From contig NZ_JACXZT010000019.1 of NCBI RefSeq assembly GCF_014779595.1, positions 535,185 through 599,184 of the forward strand: a stretch of DNA of 64,000 nt, in the 5' to 3' direction. Positions 10,002 through 19,222 of this stretch are shown one piece after another. Numbering within the stretch: position 1 is the stretch's first letter; each line of letters opens with the position of its first letter. The translations under genes were made by a program, and so were the position numbers. The notes under the pieces were generated by a model. That model was given only the letters and a program-made list of their open reading frames with translations, was not told where the DNA came from and ran no database searches. This DNA comes from Halomonas sp. ML-15 (GTDB taxonomy: Bacteria; Pseudomonadota; Gammaproteobacteria; Pseudomonadales; Halomonadaceae).

Positions 10002-10079
10002 AGGGAAGCGCTGCATAAATCGGCGAGCGGGATGAAGCCGCAGTGATTCGCTCGCGCAGACATTTATGCAGCGTTTCCT
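10002..10079. mobile_element. MITE-like palindromic element, copy A (78 bp)
   Basis: A compact inverted repeat: left arm AGGGAAGCGCTGCATAAAT, right arm ATTTATGCAGCGTTTCCT, plus an inner pair GCGAGCG / CGCTCGC. The whole could fold into one long hairpin. Its arms match the ends of the 145 bp element at 8662-8806, suggesting A is an internally deleted relative of B. It lies just upstream of the TRAP binding-protein gene. Confidence 0.7.
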
Positions 10080-10176
10080 GGGTCCCGCGGGAAAGCGTCC
10101 GCCAGCGAGTATGCTAAGCAGACTTTCGTTCGGCAAGTCCCGCCACTCAACGCGTAGGGCTAGCGTCATTGCTGTT

Positions 10177-10360
10177 AGCGAGGAACGCTGGCTGTAGGTC
10201 GAAGTGGGGGCTCTTGCACCATCGCAAAAGCTGCACCGCTCGGAACTGATCTGGCGGTAGGCTTACGGGGAGGCGCTGTAAACCCATCCCTGGGCGCTAC
10301 CTTGCGCCATCCATGGCGCAAACCTCCCCTACACCCTACCGCCAGCGTTCCTTACTCGCT
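10177..10360. repeat. Nested intergenic palindrome downstream of uvrD
   Basis: Three sets of inverted arms nest inside each other: AGCGAGGAACGCTGGC (10177-10192) with GCCAGCGTTCC-TTA-CTCGCT (10341-10360); CTGGCGGTAG (10251-10260) with CTACCGCCAG (10336-10345); and GGGGAGG with CCTCCCC further in. The centre has its own stem TTGCGCCATCCATGGCGCAA. The stretch 10080-10367 contains no gene. It may be a second repeat family or a folded 3' region of uvrD; it has no clear T-run to act as a terminator. Confidence 0.5.
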
Positions 10361-10367
10361 CTCTACT

Positions 10368-12572
10368 CTACAGCGGCGTGAGCTTGGCAAAGCCCAGCAC
10401 CAGCCACTTGTCGCCCTCGCCTTCGAAGCTGACCTGGACCCGGGCACGCTCGCCCTCGCCCTCGGCATTGAGAATCACCCCCTCACCGAACAGCGGATGG
10501 CTGACGCGCTGCCCCAGCGATAGGCTAGGCAGGTCGCCGCCGCCATCCACCGAGGTCTGACGCGACAGGCCCACCGCGGGTCTAGCAGTCACCGGCCGCG
10601 AGATCTGGCCGCGCAGACGCACCTCCTCGAGAAGATCTTCGGGCAGCTCGCGCAGGAAGCGCGACGGCCGCTGGAAGGTCTCCTTGCCGTGCAAGCGGCG
10701 CAGCTCGGCGTAGGTCAGATAGAGCTTGCGCATGGCGCGGGTCAGGCCCACATAGCAGAGCCGCCGCTCCTCCTCGAGGCGTCCCGGCTCCTCCAGCGAC
10801 ATCTTGTGGGGAAACAGACCCTCCTCGACGCCGGAGACGAATACGATGGGGAACTCCAGGCCCTTGGCGGAGTGCAGCGTCATCAGCTGCACGCAGTCCT
10901 CGAACTCATCGGCCTCATGGTCGCCGGCGTTGAGCGCCGCCTCGGAGAGGAACGGCTCCAGCGCCGCGGCTCCCTCGCCGACCTCCTGATTTTCCAGCGC
11001 ATCACCCTGGGTAAAGGCGCGGGCGGCGTTGATCAACTCCTCGAGGTTCTCGATCCGCGCCTGGCCCTTCTCGCCCTTCTCATTGGCGTGATGCTCGATC
11101 AGTCCGCTGGCGTGATTTACATGCGCGATGATCTCGTGCAGCGCCATGCCAGCAGTATCGTTATCGAGTTGATCGATCAGCTCGGCAAAGGCGCGCACCG
11201 CATTGGCGGCGCGGCCCTTGAGCAGTGCATCGCTGAGCGCATCGTGGAGCGCCTGCCACAGCGAGACATTGTTGAGCCGCGCATGCTCGCGGAGGATCTC
11301 CACGGTGCGGGTGCCGATGCCCCGCGCCGGCACGTTGATGACACGCTCCAGCGAGGCGTCGTCCTCGCGGTTGAGCAGCAGGCGCAGGTAGGCCAGAGCA
11401 TTCTTGATCTCGAGGCGCTCGTAGAAGCGCTGGCCGCCGTAGATACGGTAGGGCACCCCCTGACGGATCAGGGTCTCCTCGAGGACCCGCGACTGGGCGT
11501 TGGAGCGGTAAAGAATCGCGATCTCGCGGCGTGCCGCGCCGTCGCGCACCTGCTCGCTGATGGTGTCGACGATAAAACGCGCCTCGTCGAGGTCGTTGAA
11601 GCCGGCATAGACCGAGATCGGCTCGCCGCGGCTGCCCTCGGTCCACAGCTCCTTGCCCATGCGCCCGGTGTTGTGGCTGATCAGGGCGTTGGCGGCATCG
11701 AGGATGGCGCTTGTGGAGCGGTAGTTCTGCTCCAGCCGTACCGTGCGGGTGTCGTGAAACTCTTGCTCGAAGCGGCGAATGTTCTCGACCCGCGCACCGC
11801 GCCAGCCATAGATCGATTGGTCGTCGTCACCGACCACGGTCATGCCGGCGGACTCGCCGGTGAGCAGCTTCAACCAGGCGTACTGCAGGGTATTGGTGTC
11901 CTGGAACTCATCCACCAGCACATGGGCGAAGCGCGCCTGGTAGTGGGCCAGCAGCGCCGGATTGTCGCGCAGCAGTTCGAGGCTCCTTAGCAGCAGCTCG
12001 CCAAAATCGACCAGGCCGCCGCGCTCGCAGGTCAGCTGGTAGCGTTCATAGAGTTCGACCATCTGCGCCATGTAGCCATCACCGTGGGCATCCACCTGGT
12101 GCGGTCGCAGCCCCTCCTCCTTGCAGCCGGAGATAAAGTACTGCACCTGCCGCGGTGGGAAGCGCTCATCGTCGATGCGGTAGTCCTTGAGCAGGCGCTT
12201 GACCAGGCGCAGCTGGTCGTCGCTGTCGATGATCTGGAAATGCTGAGGCAGCCGCGCATCCTGCCAGTGGGAGCGCAGCAGGCGATGAGCAATCGAGTGG
12301 AAGGTGCCGACCCACATATTACGCAGCGACAGGCCAAGCAGCACCTCGAGGCGGGTGCGCATCTCCCGTGCCGCCTTGTTGGTGAAGGTCACGGCGAGAA
12401 TCGCGTAGGGCGACATATTCTCGGTCTGCAACAGCCAGCCGATACGATGCACCAGCACCCGGGTCTTGCCGCTGCCGGCCCCGGCAAGCACCAGCATATT
12501 GCCCTGGGGTGCGCTGACCGCCTCGCGCTGAGCGGGATTGAGGTGATCGAGAATCGCCGAGACGTCATCCAT
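10368..12572 (-). CDS. uvrD: DNA helicase II UvrD
   Basis: A 734 aa superfamily 1A 3'-5' helicase used in nucleotide excision and mismatch repair, close to E. coli UvrD (720 aa). Visible motifs are Q motif LNPAQREAV, Walker A AGAGSGKT, motif Ia TFTNKAAREM, motif II DEFQDTN, motif III GDDDQSIYGWRGA, motif IV QNYRST and the C-terminal motif VI (VGLTRAMRKLYLTYA). The C-terminal tail has a Tudor-like end (LGQRVSHPLFGEGVILNAEG) as in UvrD/PcrA. It is followed by hexR in the same direction upstream with a short gap, but no functional link is evident. Confidence 0.97.
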   Translation of the reverse strand: MDDVSAILDHLNPAQREAVSAPQGNMLVLAGAGSGKTRVLVHRIGWLLQTENMSPYAILAVTFTNKAAREMRTRLEVLLGLSLRNMWVGTFHSIAHRLLRSHWQDARLPQHFQIIDSDDQLRLVKRLLKDYRIDDERFPPRQVQYFISGCKEEGLRPHQVDAHGDGYMAQMVELYERYQLTCERGGLVDFGELLLRSLELLRDNPALLAHYQARFAHVLVDEFQDTNTLQYAWLKLLTGESAGMTVVGDDDQSIYGWRGARVENIRRFEQEFHDTRTVRLEQNYRSTSAILDAANALISHNTGRMGKELWTEGSRGEPISVYAGFNDLDEARFIVDTISEQVRDGAARREIAILYRSNAQSRVLEETLIRQGVPYRIYGGQRFYERLEIKNALAYLRLLLNREDDASLERVINVPARGIGTRTVEILREHARLNNVSLWQALHDALSDALLKGRAANAVRAFAELIDQLDNDTAGMALHEIIAHVNHASGLIEHHANEKGEKGQARIENLEELINAARAFTQGDALENQEVGEGAAALEPFLSEAALNAGDHEADEFEDCVQLMTLHSAKGLEFPIVFVSGVEEGLFPHKMSLEEPGRLEEERRLCYVGLTRAMRKLYLTYAELRRLHGKETFQRPSRFLRELPEDLLEEVRLRGQISRPVTARPAVGLSRQTSVDGGGDLPSLSLGQRVSHPLFGEGVILNAEGEGERARVQVSFEGEGDKWLVLGFAKLTPL

Positions 12573-12624
12573 AGAACTGGTACTTGCAGGTCGAAAATGG
12601 ACGCCTAGCGTAGCATATCGTCGC

Positions 12625-13482
12625 TCACTCCTCCGGTTCCGGGAAGCGCAGCGAATTGAGGCTGCGCTTGACCGACTTGAGCTGCTCGGTGAGCTTGGGC
12701 CCGCGGGTCTTGGCCACCCCCACCGCGAGCACGTCGATCAGCACCAGATGAGCAATCCGCGAGCTCATCGGGGTATAGATCTCGATATCTTCGTGGACGT
12801 CGATGTAGAGCGGAATCGACACCTCGGCGGCCAGCGGCGAACCGCTCGGGCACAGGCCGATGACCGTCGCGCCGACCTCCCGGGCCAATTGGACACTGGC
12901 GACCAGCGCCTTGGTGCGCCCGGTCTGCGAGATCGCCACTACCACATCGCCGGCCTTCAAGGTCACCGCCGACATGTTCTGCATATGCGGGTCGGCGTAG
13001 GCCGATGTGGATATCTGCAGGCGAAAGAACTTGTGCTGGGCGTCGAAAGCCACCGCGCCGGAGGCGCCGAAGCCATAGAACTCGACCCGATTGGCCATCG
13101 CCAGCGCGCTGATCGCCTGGCTGAGCAGATCGTTGTCGAGGCGGTCGCGCACCGACAGCAGAGTCCCCACGGTGGAGTCGAAAATGCTGTGGGAGAACTC
13201 TGCCACCGAGTCGTCATCGTTCATCGAGAACTGGGCGAACTGGCTGCCGGTAGCCAGCATCTGCGCCAGCTTGAGCTTGAAGTCCTGGAAACCGTTACAG
13301 CCCAGCGCGCGACAGAAGCGCACCACGGTAGGTTCACTGACCTTGGCCTCGGTGGCCAGGTCGACGATCCGCATGTGGATAACATCCTCGGGATTGCGCA
13401 GCACGAAGCGTGCGACCTTCTGTTCGGAGCGTCGAAAGTGCTCCATGCGGCTTCTCAGCTCGTCGAATAGGGCGCGGCTCAC
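12625..13482 (-). CDS. hexR: RpiR-family regulator HexR
   Basis: A 285 aa transcription factor with an N-terminal HTH (VSEPTVVRFCRALGCNGFQDFK) and a C-terminal SIS sugar-phosphate domain (FYGFGASGAVAFDAQHKFFRL, ISQTGRTKALV). It matches HexR of Pseudomonas, which controls glucose/Entner-Doudoroff genes in response to KDPG. I chose the GTG at 13482 because AAGGAG lies 6 bp before it. The frame upstream to 13563 adds 27 residues with no family match. No sugar-catabolic genes are near, so it would act in trans. Confidence 0.85.
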   Translation of the reverse strand: MSRALFDELRSRMEHFRRSEQKVARFVLRNPEDVIHMRIVDLATEAKVSEPTVVRFCRALGCNGFQDFKLKLAQMLATGSQFAQFSMNDDDSVAEFSHSIFDSTVGTLLSVRDRLDNDLLSQAISALAMANRVEFYGFGASGAVAFDAQHKFFRLQISTSAYADPHMQNMSAVTLKAGDVVVAISQTGRTKALVASVQLAREVGATVIGLCPSGSPLAAEVSIPLYIDVHEDIEIYTPMSSRIAHLVLIDVLAVGVAKTRGPKLTEQLKSVKRSLNSLRFPEPEE

Positions 13483-13732
13483 ATCAGGCTCCTTGCTGGC
13501 ATAACTTGTGCATAACGTATGGATATCCATCATGGCGGCCGTGGCAAGCCGCCCGCTTATCAACAGTATGCCTCAGCGGCGCCACGAAGGTGAGCCCCGG
13601 CTGTTATGCCAGCGCCAACAGGGATTCATCATTTTGTCAACTGCGGTATAGTAATAATGTCCTGCCGGTTGCGCAGCGATCGACCGGCCGGATGCCACAT
13701 CAAGAGAGAGTCTTGAGTCAGGAGAGTCGAGC

Positions 13733-13936
13733 ATGCGCAATGTCGAACAGGTTTCCTCCCTCAAAACAGAGCTTCTCGATATTTTCATGAGCATGGAGGT
13801 CGATGAGCACAAGCAGCGCCAGAAGAGCGCCGCCGTGCGCTATCTTCGCGCCCGCCGCGGCATCGAGCTGCATAAGGAATTCAAGCGTCTCGAACGCGAT
13901 ATCGCCGATCTGGATGACGATGAGCTGATTCAATAG
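13733..13936 (+). CDS. Small conserved-type hypothetical protein (67 aa), charged and helical
   Basis: A 67 aa open frame with a well-placed ribosome site (CAGGAG, 8-9 bp upstream). The product is highly charged and predicted helical (KQRQKSAAVRYLRARRGIELHK, then EFKRLERDIADLDDDELI), with no signal peptide or membrane segment. It may belong to a family annotated in pseudomonads as small PA3496-like proteins, but I cannot confirm this by eye. It stands alone between divergent hexR and convergent yecE. A GGCGCC-CCTG-GGCGCC stem at 13955-13970 follows. Confidence 0.55.
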   Translation: MRNVEQVSSLKTELLDIFMSMEVDEHKQRQKSAAVRYLRARRGIELHKEFKRLERDIADLDDDELIQ

Positions 13937-13954
13937 CCGCCGACTCGGCCCAAC

Positions 13955-13970
13955 GGCGCCCCTGGGCGCC
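13955..13970 (+). terminator. Short GC hairpin after the 67 aa gene
   Basis: A 6 bp perfect stem GGCGCC / GGCGCC with loop CCTG, followed by TTGT. The T-run is weak, so termination activity is uncertain. Confidence 0.35.
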
Positions 13971-14041
13971 TTGTCACTCCCCTTTCAGGCCTCCCCTGCG
14001 TGAGGTCAGCTAGCCTTCACACCTTCGACGTCGGCCCGCGC

Positions 14042-14908
14042 TCAAAAGAGCGTGGCTTGCGTCTCTCCGCTAAACGGCCCTATCGCCTCTTCACCTAGCC
14101 GGTTGGCCAGCTCATCGTGAAGCTGCCTGGCGAGCTGCGGCGCGTAGCGGTTATCCGCAGTATGCACAAACAGAAAAGGACTTTTCCCCTGTTTTATCCA
14201 CAGGCAGAATCGCTCAACCCAGGGCGCGAAATAACGCCTGTTAATAGCGTCGTCGACATGGCCGATAAAGCGCACCAGTGGCCTGCTCCCTGTGGACAGC
14301 ACGTGTAGCGGGCGTCTCGGCTTTTCTCCCTGCGCCTTGAGCAGCCGCGGGTCGCTACCCGCCGGGGTCGAAAACAGCGCTCGTACGTCGAGCATCACGC
14401 GATCCGCGCCGTGACTTATCAACAACTGGTTAAGTGCCACCTCAGCGCCGCCCTTGTGGAAAAATTCGCTGTGCCTGACCTCGACGGCACAGGGGATTTC
14501 CGTCGGCCAGCGGGACAGCAGATGATCGAGCTGGGGAAGCTCCTCCGCTCCAAAATCGCGCGGCAGTTGCACCATCACAGGGCCGAGGCGGTCATGCAGT
14601 GGCATCAGGCGCTCCAGAAATAGCTCGATCTGCTCATCGACGCCGAGCAGGCGTGCCTCATGGGTCAGCGCAGCCGGCAATTTGAAACAGAAGCGAAACT
14701 CCGCAGGCGCCTGACGCGCCCAGTTGGCCACCGTTTCGGCCTTGGGCGCACCGCTGTAAAAGGTGGTATTGCCCTCCACGGCCGAGAATACCCGGGCGTA
14801 CTCGCCCAGCCACTCCTGCTGCCTACCGTGGGGGGGATAGAAGCTACCCCGCCAATCAGCGTTGGCCCACATCGCCAGGCCAAGGTAGAGTTGTCCGGCC
14901 ACTGTCAC
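14042..14908 (-). CDS. yecE: DUF72 family protein, YecE-like
   Basis: A 288 aa TIM-barrel-like protein of the DUF72/YecE family (E. coli YecE is 272 aa). Family features include the N-terminal YLGLAMWANADWRGSFYP, YARVFSAVEGNTTFY, the PAEFRFCFKLP block and FVHTADNRYAPQLA near the C terminus. The biochemical function of the family is not established. It is divergent from the PAP2 phosphatase gene with only 20 bp between the starts. The coding sequence happens to include one perfect DnaA-box 9-mer (14194-14202), explained by its Leu-Trp-Ile-Lys codons. Confidence 0.85.
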   Translation of the reverse strand: MTVAGQLYLGLAMWANADWRGSFYPPHGRQQEWLGEYARVFSAVEGNTTFYSGAPKAETVANWARQAPAEFRFCFKLPAALTHEARLLGVDEQIELFLERLMPLHDRLGPVMVQLPRDFGAEELPQLDHLLSRWPTEIPCAVEVRHSEFFHKGGAEVALNQLLISHGADRVMLDVRALFSTPAGSDPRLLKAQGEKPRRPLHVLSTGSRPLVRFIGHVDDAINRRYFAPWVERFCLWIKQGKSPFLFVHTADNRYAPQLARQLHDELANRLGEEAIGPFSGETQATLF

Positions 14909-14928
14909 CCCACTGTCACAAGAATGCC

Positions 14929-15528
14929 ATGAACGCGCTGAATCTCGCTCTATTCGATCTGCTCAATGCCCCACAAGACGCACCTTCCAGTATCGTGCTA
15001 TTCGCCCGGCTATGTGCCGTGCAGCTGATCTGGCTGGTGCCGGCGCTGCTGGTAATCGGCTGGTTGCGCGGCAGCGAACGGCTCAAGCGCCCTCTGCTGG
15101 AGGCCTTCATGGCCACCCTGCTGGCGCTTGCGGCAAGCTACGCCATCGGCCTGATATGGCCGACACCGCGCCCCTTCATGGTGCCGGTAGGGGAATATCT
15201 GCTGGAACACCGCGCGACTCCGGCCTTTCCCAGTAACCACCTGACCATCATGCTGACCATGGGCTTCAGCCTGATGCTACACGCCACGACGCGACGCATC
15301 GCCAGCGCCTTGCTGATCGTGGCGCTCCCGGTGGCCTGGGCAAGGGTCTTCCTGGGCGTCCACTTTCCCCAGGATATGCTGGGCGCGGCGCTGCTAGCCG
15401 CCAGTGTCGCCGGCCTGGTAGGCGCCTGCCGCAGTTGGCTGGTGGCGCCCATCTATTACCACGTCGCCAGCCGGCTGTACCGATGGCTATTCGCCCCGCT
15501 GATCCAGCGGGGCTGGGTGGAGCGCTAG
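14929..15528 (+). CDS. PAP2-type undecaprenyl-diphosphate phosphatase (BcrC/YbjG-like)
   Basis: A 199 aa membrane protein with the three PAP2 phosphatase signatures in order: PTPRPF (K/R-X6-RP type site), PSNH (residues about 104-107) and RVFLGVHFPQD. Several hydrophobic helices place the active site at the periplasmic face, where such enzymes recycle the undecaprenyl-PP carrier of cell-wall synthesis. The histidine in PSNH and in GVH are the expected catalytic residues. A second, unrelated enzyme for the same reaction, UppP, is at 22614-23411. The exact substrate is inferred from the BcrC/YbjG subfamily. Confidence 0.78.
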   Translation: MNALNLALFDLLNAPQDAPSSIVLFARLCAVQLIWLVPALLVIGWLRGSERLKRPLLEAFMATLLALAASYAIGLIWPTPRPFMVPVGEYLLEHRATPAFPSNHLTIMLTMGFSLMLHATTRRIASALLIVALPVAWARVFLGVHFPQDMLGAALLAASVAGLVGACRSWLVAPIYYHVASRLYRWLFAPLIQRGWVER

Positions 15529-15554
15529 GCCCCCTCCTACTGCTGCCAAGCGGC

Positions 15555-17264
15555 TTAGAACTGCTCCAGCAGCCACTCTCCAGGCTCACCGTTCAACAGC
15601 AGCTGGCCATCGCTCAGTTGAGCCTCGAGGGAGTAGCGTTCATCCTCTTCGCGGATCACCACGCCAAGTTCCAGCATTGGCCCCAGGGCGTCCGCCGCCA
15701 TTGCCATCGCCATCGCATCGAGCTCATCGTCGCCGATCATTCCAGCGTACTGCTGCCTCAGCGATTCACGCATCATCTTGTTCAGCAGCTGTGCAGAGGC
15801 ATTGACGTTGAGATAGAGGCTATTCTCGGGAGCGAGCAGCCTGTCTTCCTCAAAGGCCACCAGATCCTGCAGCCGCAGGTCGGCTTCCAGCTCCATCTCG
15901 ATATCGGCATCACCCATACTGAACCTGACCGGTTTGAAGCTGAGCGTAGAGCGACCTGCGATCAACTCCTCCACGACGTGCTCCATACGTTCGAACACCG
16001 GCAACAGCCTATCGGGGTCATCCCACGAGAATTGGCCGACGGCCTCATGGATCAGATCCCATAGCGTGTCGTATTGTGCTCGCGGCAACTGCCCATAGCT
16101 CGACTCGAGATGAAAGGCGATCGGACCTTCCATGCCATGAATGTTAAGATCGTTTGCGGCTAACCGTTGTACCACCTGGAAGTGCGACTCGGATTCCGGC
16201 TCCAGCCCCAGACCGAAGTTCATGTTCTGCGCTTCGAAGCCCAGCTCATCCAGTTCGTGGAGTGCCAGACCGTCGAGGTTGAAATCGAGTTGACCATACC
16301 AACTGCTCTCACCCTGACGAGTCGCCGTGATGTCAGCCACTATCTCCTGCATGGACAGCAACAACTCTGGCTCTTCGGCTTCGAAGCCCTGCAGCGCAAA
16401 GCGGCTCGTGAAGCCCTCGAAACGCCCCTCTTCGTCGAACTGGAGCTGAGCCTCTACGCTCTGACCATCGATTCGCGAATCACCAAATTGCCCACCGTCA
16501 TGGCTCTCGGTGACAATTGGCCCCTCTTGCGACGTAAATGTGACGTCACGCAGCACTCCCTCGGGAAAGGACGCCACGAACTCTGCGGTAGAACCCTCGA
16601 AGGTATGGATGGCGGTAGGCTCCTCCAATCGCGCCTGACCCATGCGATTGGAACTTCGATACTCGCCGAGCGCCGGATCATAGCTAAATTCGCCGCCTAG
16701 ATAATCGAGGTCGTAACGTAAATCCAGCCCCGCATCGCTCAACAGCGGGCCTGCCGTCAGGACCATCTGCATAGGTGCCCACTCGCCTACCACGACCTGA
16801 TCGAAACCGACCCTGGCGTCGTAATGTGAGAGACTCCCATCGAGCTCCATTTGCACCAACTGATCGAATAGCCAACCCGAAGCGTCCGCTTGCCCTTCAA
16901 TACTGGCGAAGGCGCCGATAAAGGGGCCATGGGCAATCTGATCGTCAACGCGGATCCGCAGCGGGTCGCCCTCGAACTCCTGCTCCATGGCGGTACCAAG
17001 AAGGCCTGTATAGAGTTGCGCAAACTCCGGCTCGAGTACGAGTTCGTAAGTAGCGTTTGCCTCCAGCCAGCCACGCTCGTAGCTCAGGTTTTCGACCTCT
17101 ATATAACCGAAGCGCTGTAACTGCTGCAGATAATCGGCGTACTTCTGCTCGACCTGCTGGCCTACCCAGTAAGGAGCCCCCAGCCCGACAATAAGCGCCA
17201 GCCCTGCAATAATCACCACCGTTCTCTTGAGTACACTACCCCGACGATGCTGTCCCTTCCCCAT
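15555..17264 (-). CDS. DUF945 (YdgA-like) membrane-anchored protein
   Basis: A 569 aa protein with one N-terminal signal-anchor helix (about residues 12-33, VVIIAGLALIVGLGAPYWVG) and a long acidic extracytoplasmic part, matching the DUF945/YdgA family (E. coli YdgA 502 aa). The family start VGQQVEQKYADYLQQL and Tyr-rich NLSYERGWLEANAT fit. I chose the ATG at 17264 because AAAGGA lies about 8 bp upstream; the frame continues 33 codons further without support. Function is unknown. It is downstream of glmS in the same direction but separated by its own untranslated region. Confidence 0.75.
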   Translation of the reverse strand: MGKGQHRRGSVLKRTVVIIAGLALIVGLGAPYWVGQQVEQKYADYLQQLQRFGYIEVENLSYERGWLEANATYELVLEPEFAQLYTGLLGTAMEQEFEGDPLRIRVDDQIAHGPFIGAFASIEGQADASGWLFDQLVQMELDGSLSHYDARVGFDQVVVGEWAPMQMVLTAGPLLSDAGLDLRYDLDYLGGEFSYDPALGEYRSSNRMGQARLEEPTAIHTFEGSTAEFVASFPEGVLRDVTFTSQEGPIVTESHDGGQFGDSRIDGQSVEAQLQFDEEGRFEGFTSRFALQGFEAEEPELLLSMQEIVADITATRQGESSWYGQLDFNLDGLALHELDELGFEAQNMNFGLGLEPESESHFQVVQRLAANDLNIHGMEGPIAFHLESSYGQLPRAQYDTLWDLIHEAVGQFSWDDPDRLLPVFERMEHVVEELIAGRSTLSFKPVRFSMGDADIEMELEADLRLQDLVAFEEDRLLAPENSLYLNVNASAQLLNKMMRESLRQQYAGMIGDDELDAMAMAMAADALGPMLELGVVIREEDERYSLEAQLSDGQLLLNGEPGEWLLEQF

Positions 17265-17382
17265 GTCGATATCCTTTTCTCGTTTTTCGTTTACTTCGAA
17301 CAGAGCAGCAAGAAATGAGAGTTGCTGCCCTAGGTCGAAGTAAAGTTTAACGACAATAAACAAGAAAAGTAAGCTGGCAGCC

Positions 17383-19218
17383 TTACTCCACCGTTACCGA
17401 CTTGGCCAAGTTGCGTGGCTGATCGACATCGGTGCCCTTGAGCACTGCAACATGATAGGAGAGCAACTGCAGCGGCAGGGTATAGAGGATGGGCGCCAGC
17501 GCCTCATCGACGTGGGGCAGATGCAGTACCTTGATGCCCTCCTCAGCCTTGATCGCGACCTGTTCATCGCCAAACACGTAGAGCTCCCCGCCACGGGCGC
17601 GAACCTCCTGCAGATTCGACTTGAGCTTGTCGAGCAGCTCGTCGTTAGGCGCCACCGAAATCACCGGCATTTCGCTGTCGACCAGCGCCAGTGGGCCATG
17701 CTTGAGCTCGCCAGCCGGATAGGCCTCGGCGTGGATATAGGAGATCTCCTTGAGCTTGAGCGCACCTTCCAGGGCAATTGGAAAGTGCGCGCCGCGGCCC
17801 AGAAACAATGCGTGATGTTTCTCGGCGAAATCCACCGAGAGTCGCTCGATCTCGCGATCCAGCGCCAGTACCCGAGTGATCAGTGCCGGCAGCCCGCGCA
17901 GCGCGGCCACGATGCTGGCCTGGCGCTGCTCATCCATGCCGCGCTGGCGACCCAGTGCCAGGGTAAACAGCATCAGTGCCGTGAGCTGGGTGGTGAAGGC
18001 CTTGGTGGAGGCGACCCCGATCTCCGGCCCGGCGTGGGTCATCAGCGTCAGATCCGACTCGCGCACCAGTGAGCTGCCCGGCACGTTACAGATTGCCAGG
18101 CTGCCGAGGTAGCCGCTGTGCTTGGCAAAGCGCAGCGCGGCCAGGGTGTCGGCGGTCTCGCCGGACTGGGACAGGGTTACGAAGAGGGTGTCCTCGGGCA
18201 CCACCACGCTGCGGTAGCGATACTCCGAGGCGACTTCCACCTGAGTGGGAATGCCGGCATAACGCTCGAGCCAGTAGCGCGCTACCATACCGGCGTGATA
18301 GCTGGTGCCACAGGCAATGATATGGATCTGCTTGGCCTGGGAAAACAGTGCCTCGGCCTCGACGCCGAAGCTCTTGACCAGCACGCCGCGTTCACTCAGC
18401 CGTCCTTCCAGGGTCCGGGCAATGACCGCCGGCTGTTCGAAGATCTCCTTGAGCATGAAGTGGCGATAATGGCCCTTGCTGGCGGCCCCATCGCCGTGTT
18501 CGAAAGTCTGGATGTCGCGCTCGACCGCTCGCCCTTCGGCGTCGACGATCTCGGTCACCCCGCCCCGCGAGAGGCGAACCACATCGCCCTCCTGGAGGTA
18601 GATAAAGCGGTCGGTGACCTGCAGCAGCGCCAGCGGGTCCGAGGCCAGGAAGGCCTCCTCGATGCCCACGCCCACTACCAGCGGACTGCCCTTGCGCGCG
18701 CCGATTACCACGTCCGGCTCGGCGGCATGTATCACCCCCAGCGCATAGGCGCCGTCAAGGCGTGTCAGCACCCGCTGCACCGCCGCCATCAGGTCGCCCT
18801 GGGCCTGGCTCTCACGGTCCAGCAGATGAGCGATGACCTCGGTATCGGTCTCGGATTCGAACGCGTAGCCGCTGGCTTCGAGGTCGGCCTTGAGGGCCTC
18901 GAAATTCTCGATGATACCGTTGTGTACCACCGCCAGGCGGCCATTGGACTGATGAGGATGGGCATTGGCTTCGCTGGGCTTGCCGTGGGTCGCCCAGCGG
19001 GTATGGGCAATACCCACACTGCCTGTCAGGGTCGCCTGCTCCAGCCGCTCGCCGAGCGCCGCAACCTTGCCCACTGCACGCCGTCGCGCCAGGGTTCCAC
19101 TCTCATCGATTATCGCCATGCCGGCCGAGTCATAGCCACGATACTCGAGGCGCCGCAGCCCCTCGAGCAAGATACCCTGGACGTTCCGTCCGGCTACCGC
19201 TGCAACGATTCCGCACAT
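17383..19218 (-). CDS. glmS: Glutamine-fructose-6-phosphate aminotransferase (isomerizing)
   Basis: A 611 aa enzyme that makes glucosamine-6-phosphate from fructose-6-phosphate and glutamine, the first step to UDP-GlcNAc. The N terminus [12 protein letters not shown] gives Cys as the catalytic residue after Met removal, which fixes the start at 19218 with an AGGAGGT ribosome site. The glutaminase domain ([18 protein letters not shown]) is followed by two SIS domains ([32 protein letters not shown]) and the conserved C-terminal NLAKSVTVE. It begins 4 bp after glmR, forming a glmR-glmS operon. Confidence 0.97.
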   Translation of the reverse strand: MCGIVAAVAGRNVQGILLEGLRRLEYRGYDSAGMAIIDESGTLARRRAVGKVAALGERLEQATLTGSVGIAHTRWATHGKPSEANAHPHQSNGRLAVVHNGIIENFEALKADLEASGYAFESETDTEVIAHLLDRESQAQGDLMAAVQRVLTRLDGAYALGVIHAAEPDVVIGARKGSPLVVGVGIEEAFLASDPLALLQVTDRFIYLQEGDVVRLSRGGVTEIVDAEGRAVERDIQTFEHGDGAASKGHYRHFMLKEIFEQPAVIARTLEGRLSERGVLVKSFGVEAEALFSQAKQIHIIACGTSYHAGMVARYWLERYAGIPTQVEVASEYRYRSVVVPEDTLFVTLSQSGETADTLAALRFAKHSGYLGSLAICNVPGSSLVRESDLTLMTHAGPEIGVASTKAFTTQLTALMLFTLALGRQRGMDEQRQASIVAALRGLPALITRVLALDREIERLSVDFAEKHHALFLGRGAHFPIALEGALKLKEISYIHAEAYPAGELKHGPLALVDSEMPVISVAPNDELLDKLKSNLQEVRARGGELYVFGDEQVAIKAEEGIKVLHLPHVDEALAPILYTLPLQLLSYHVAVLKGTDVDQPRNLAKSVTVE

Positions 19219-19222
19219 TGTT

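Noticed and set aside
14151-14463. DnaA-box-like sites inside yecE, one perfect (14194-14202)
   Set aside because: They fall in conserved coding sequence (codons for Leu-Trp-Ile-Lys and similar) and are widely spaced, so no regulatory role is supported.
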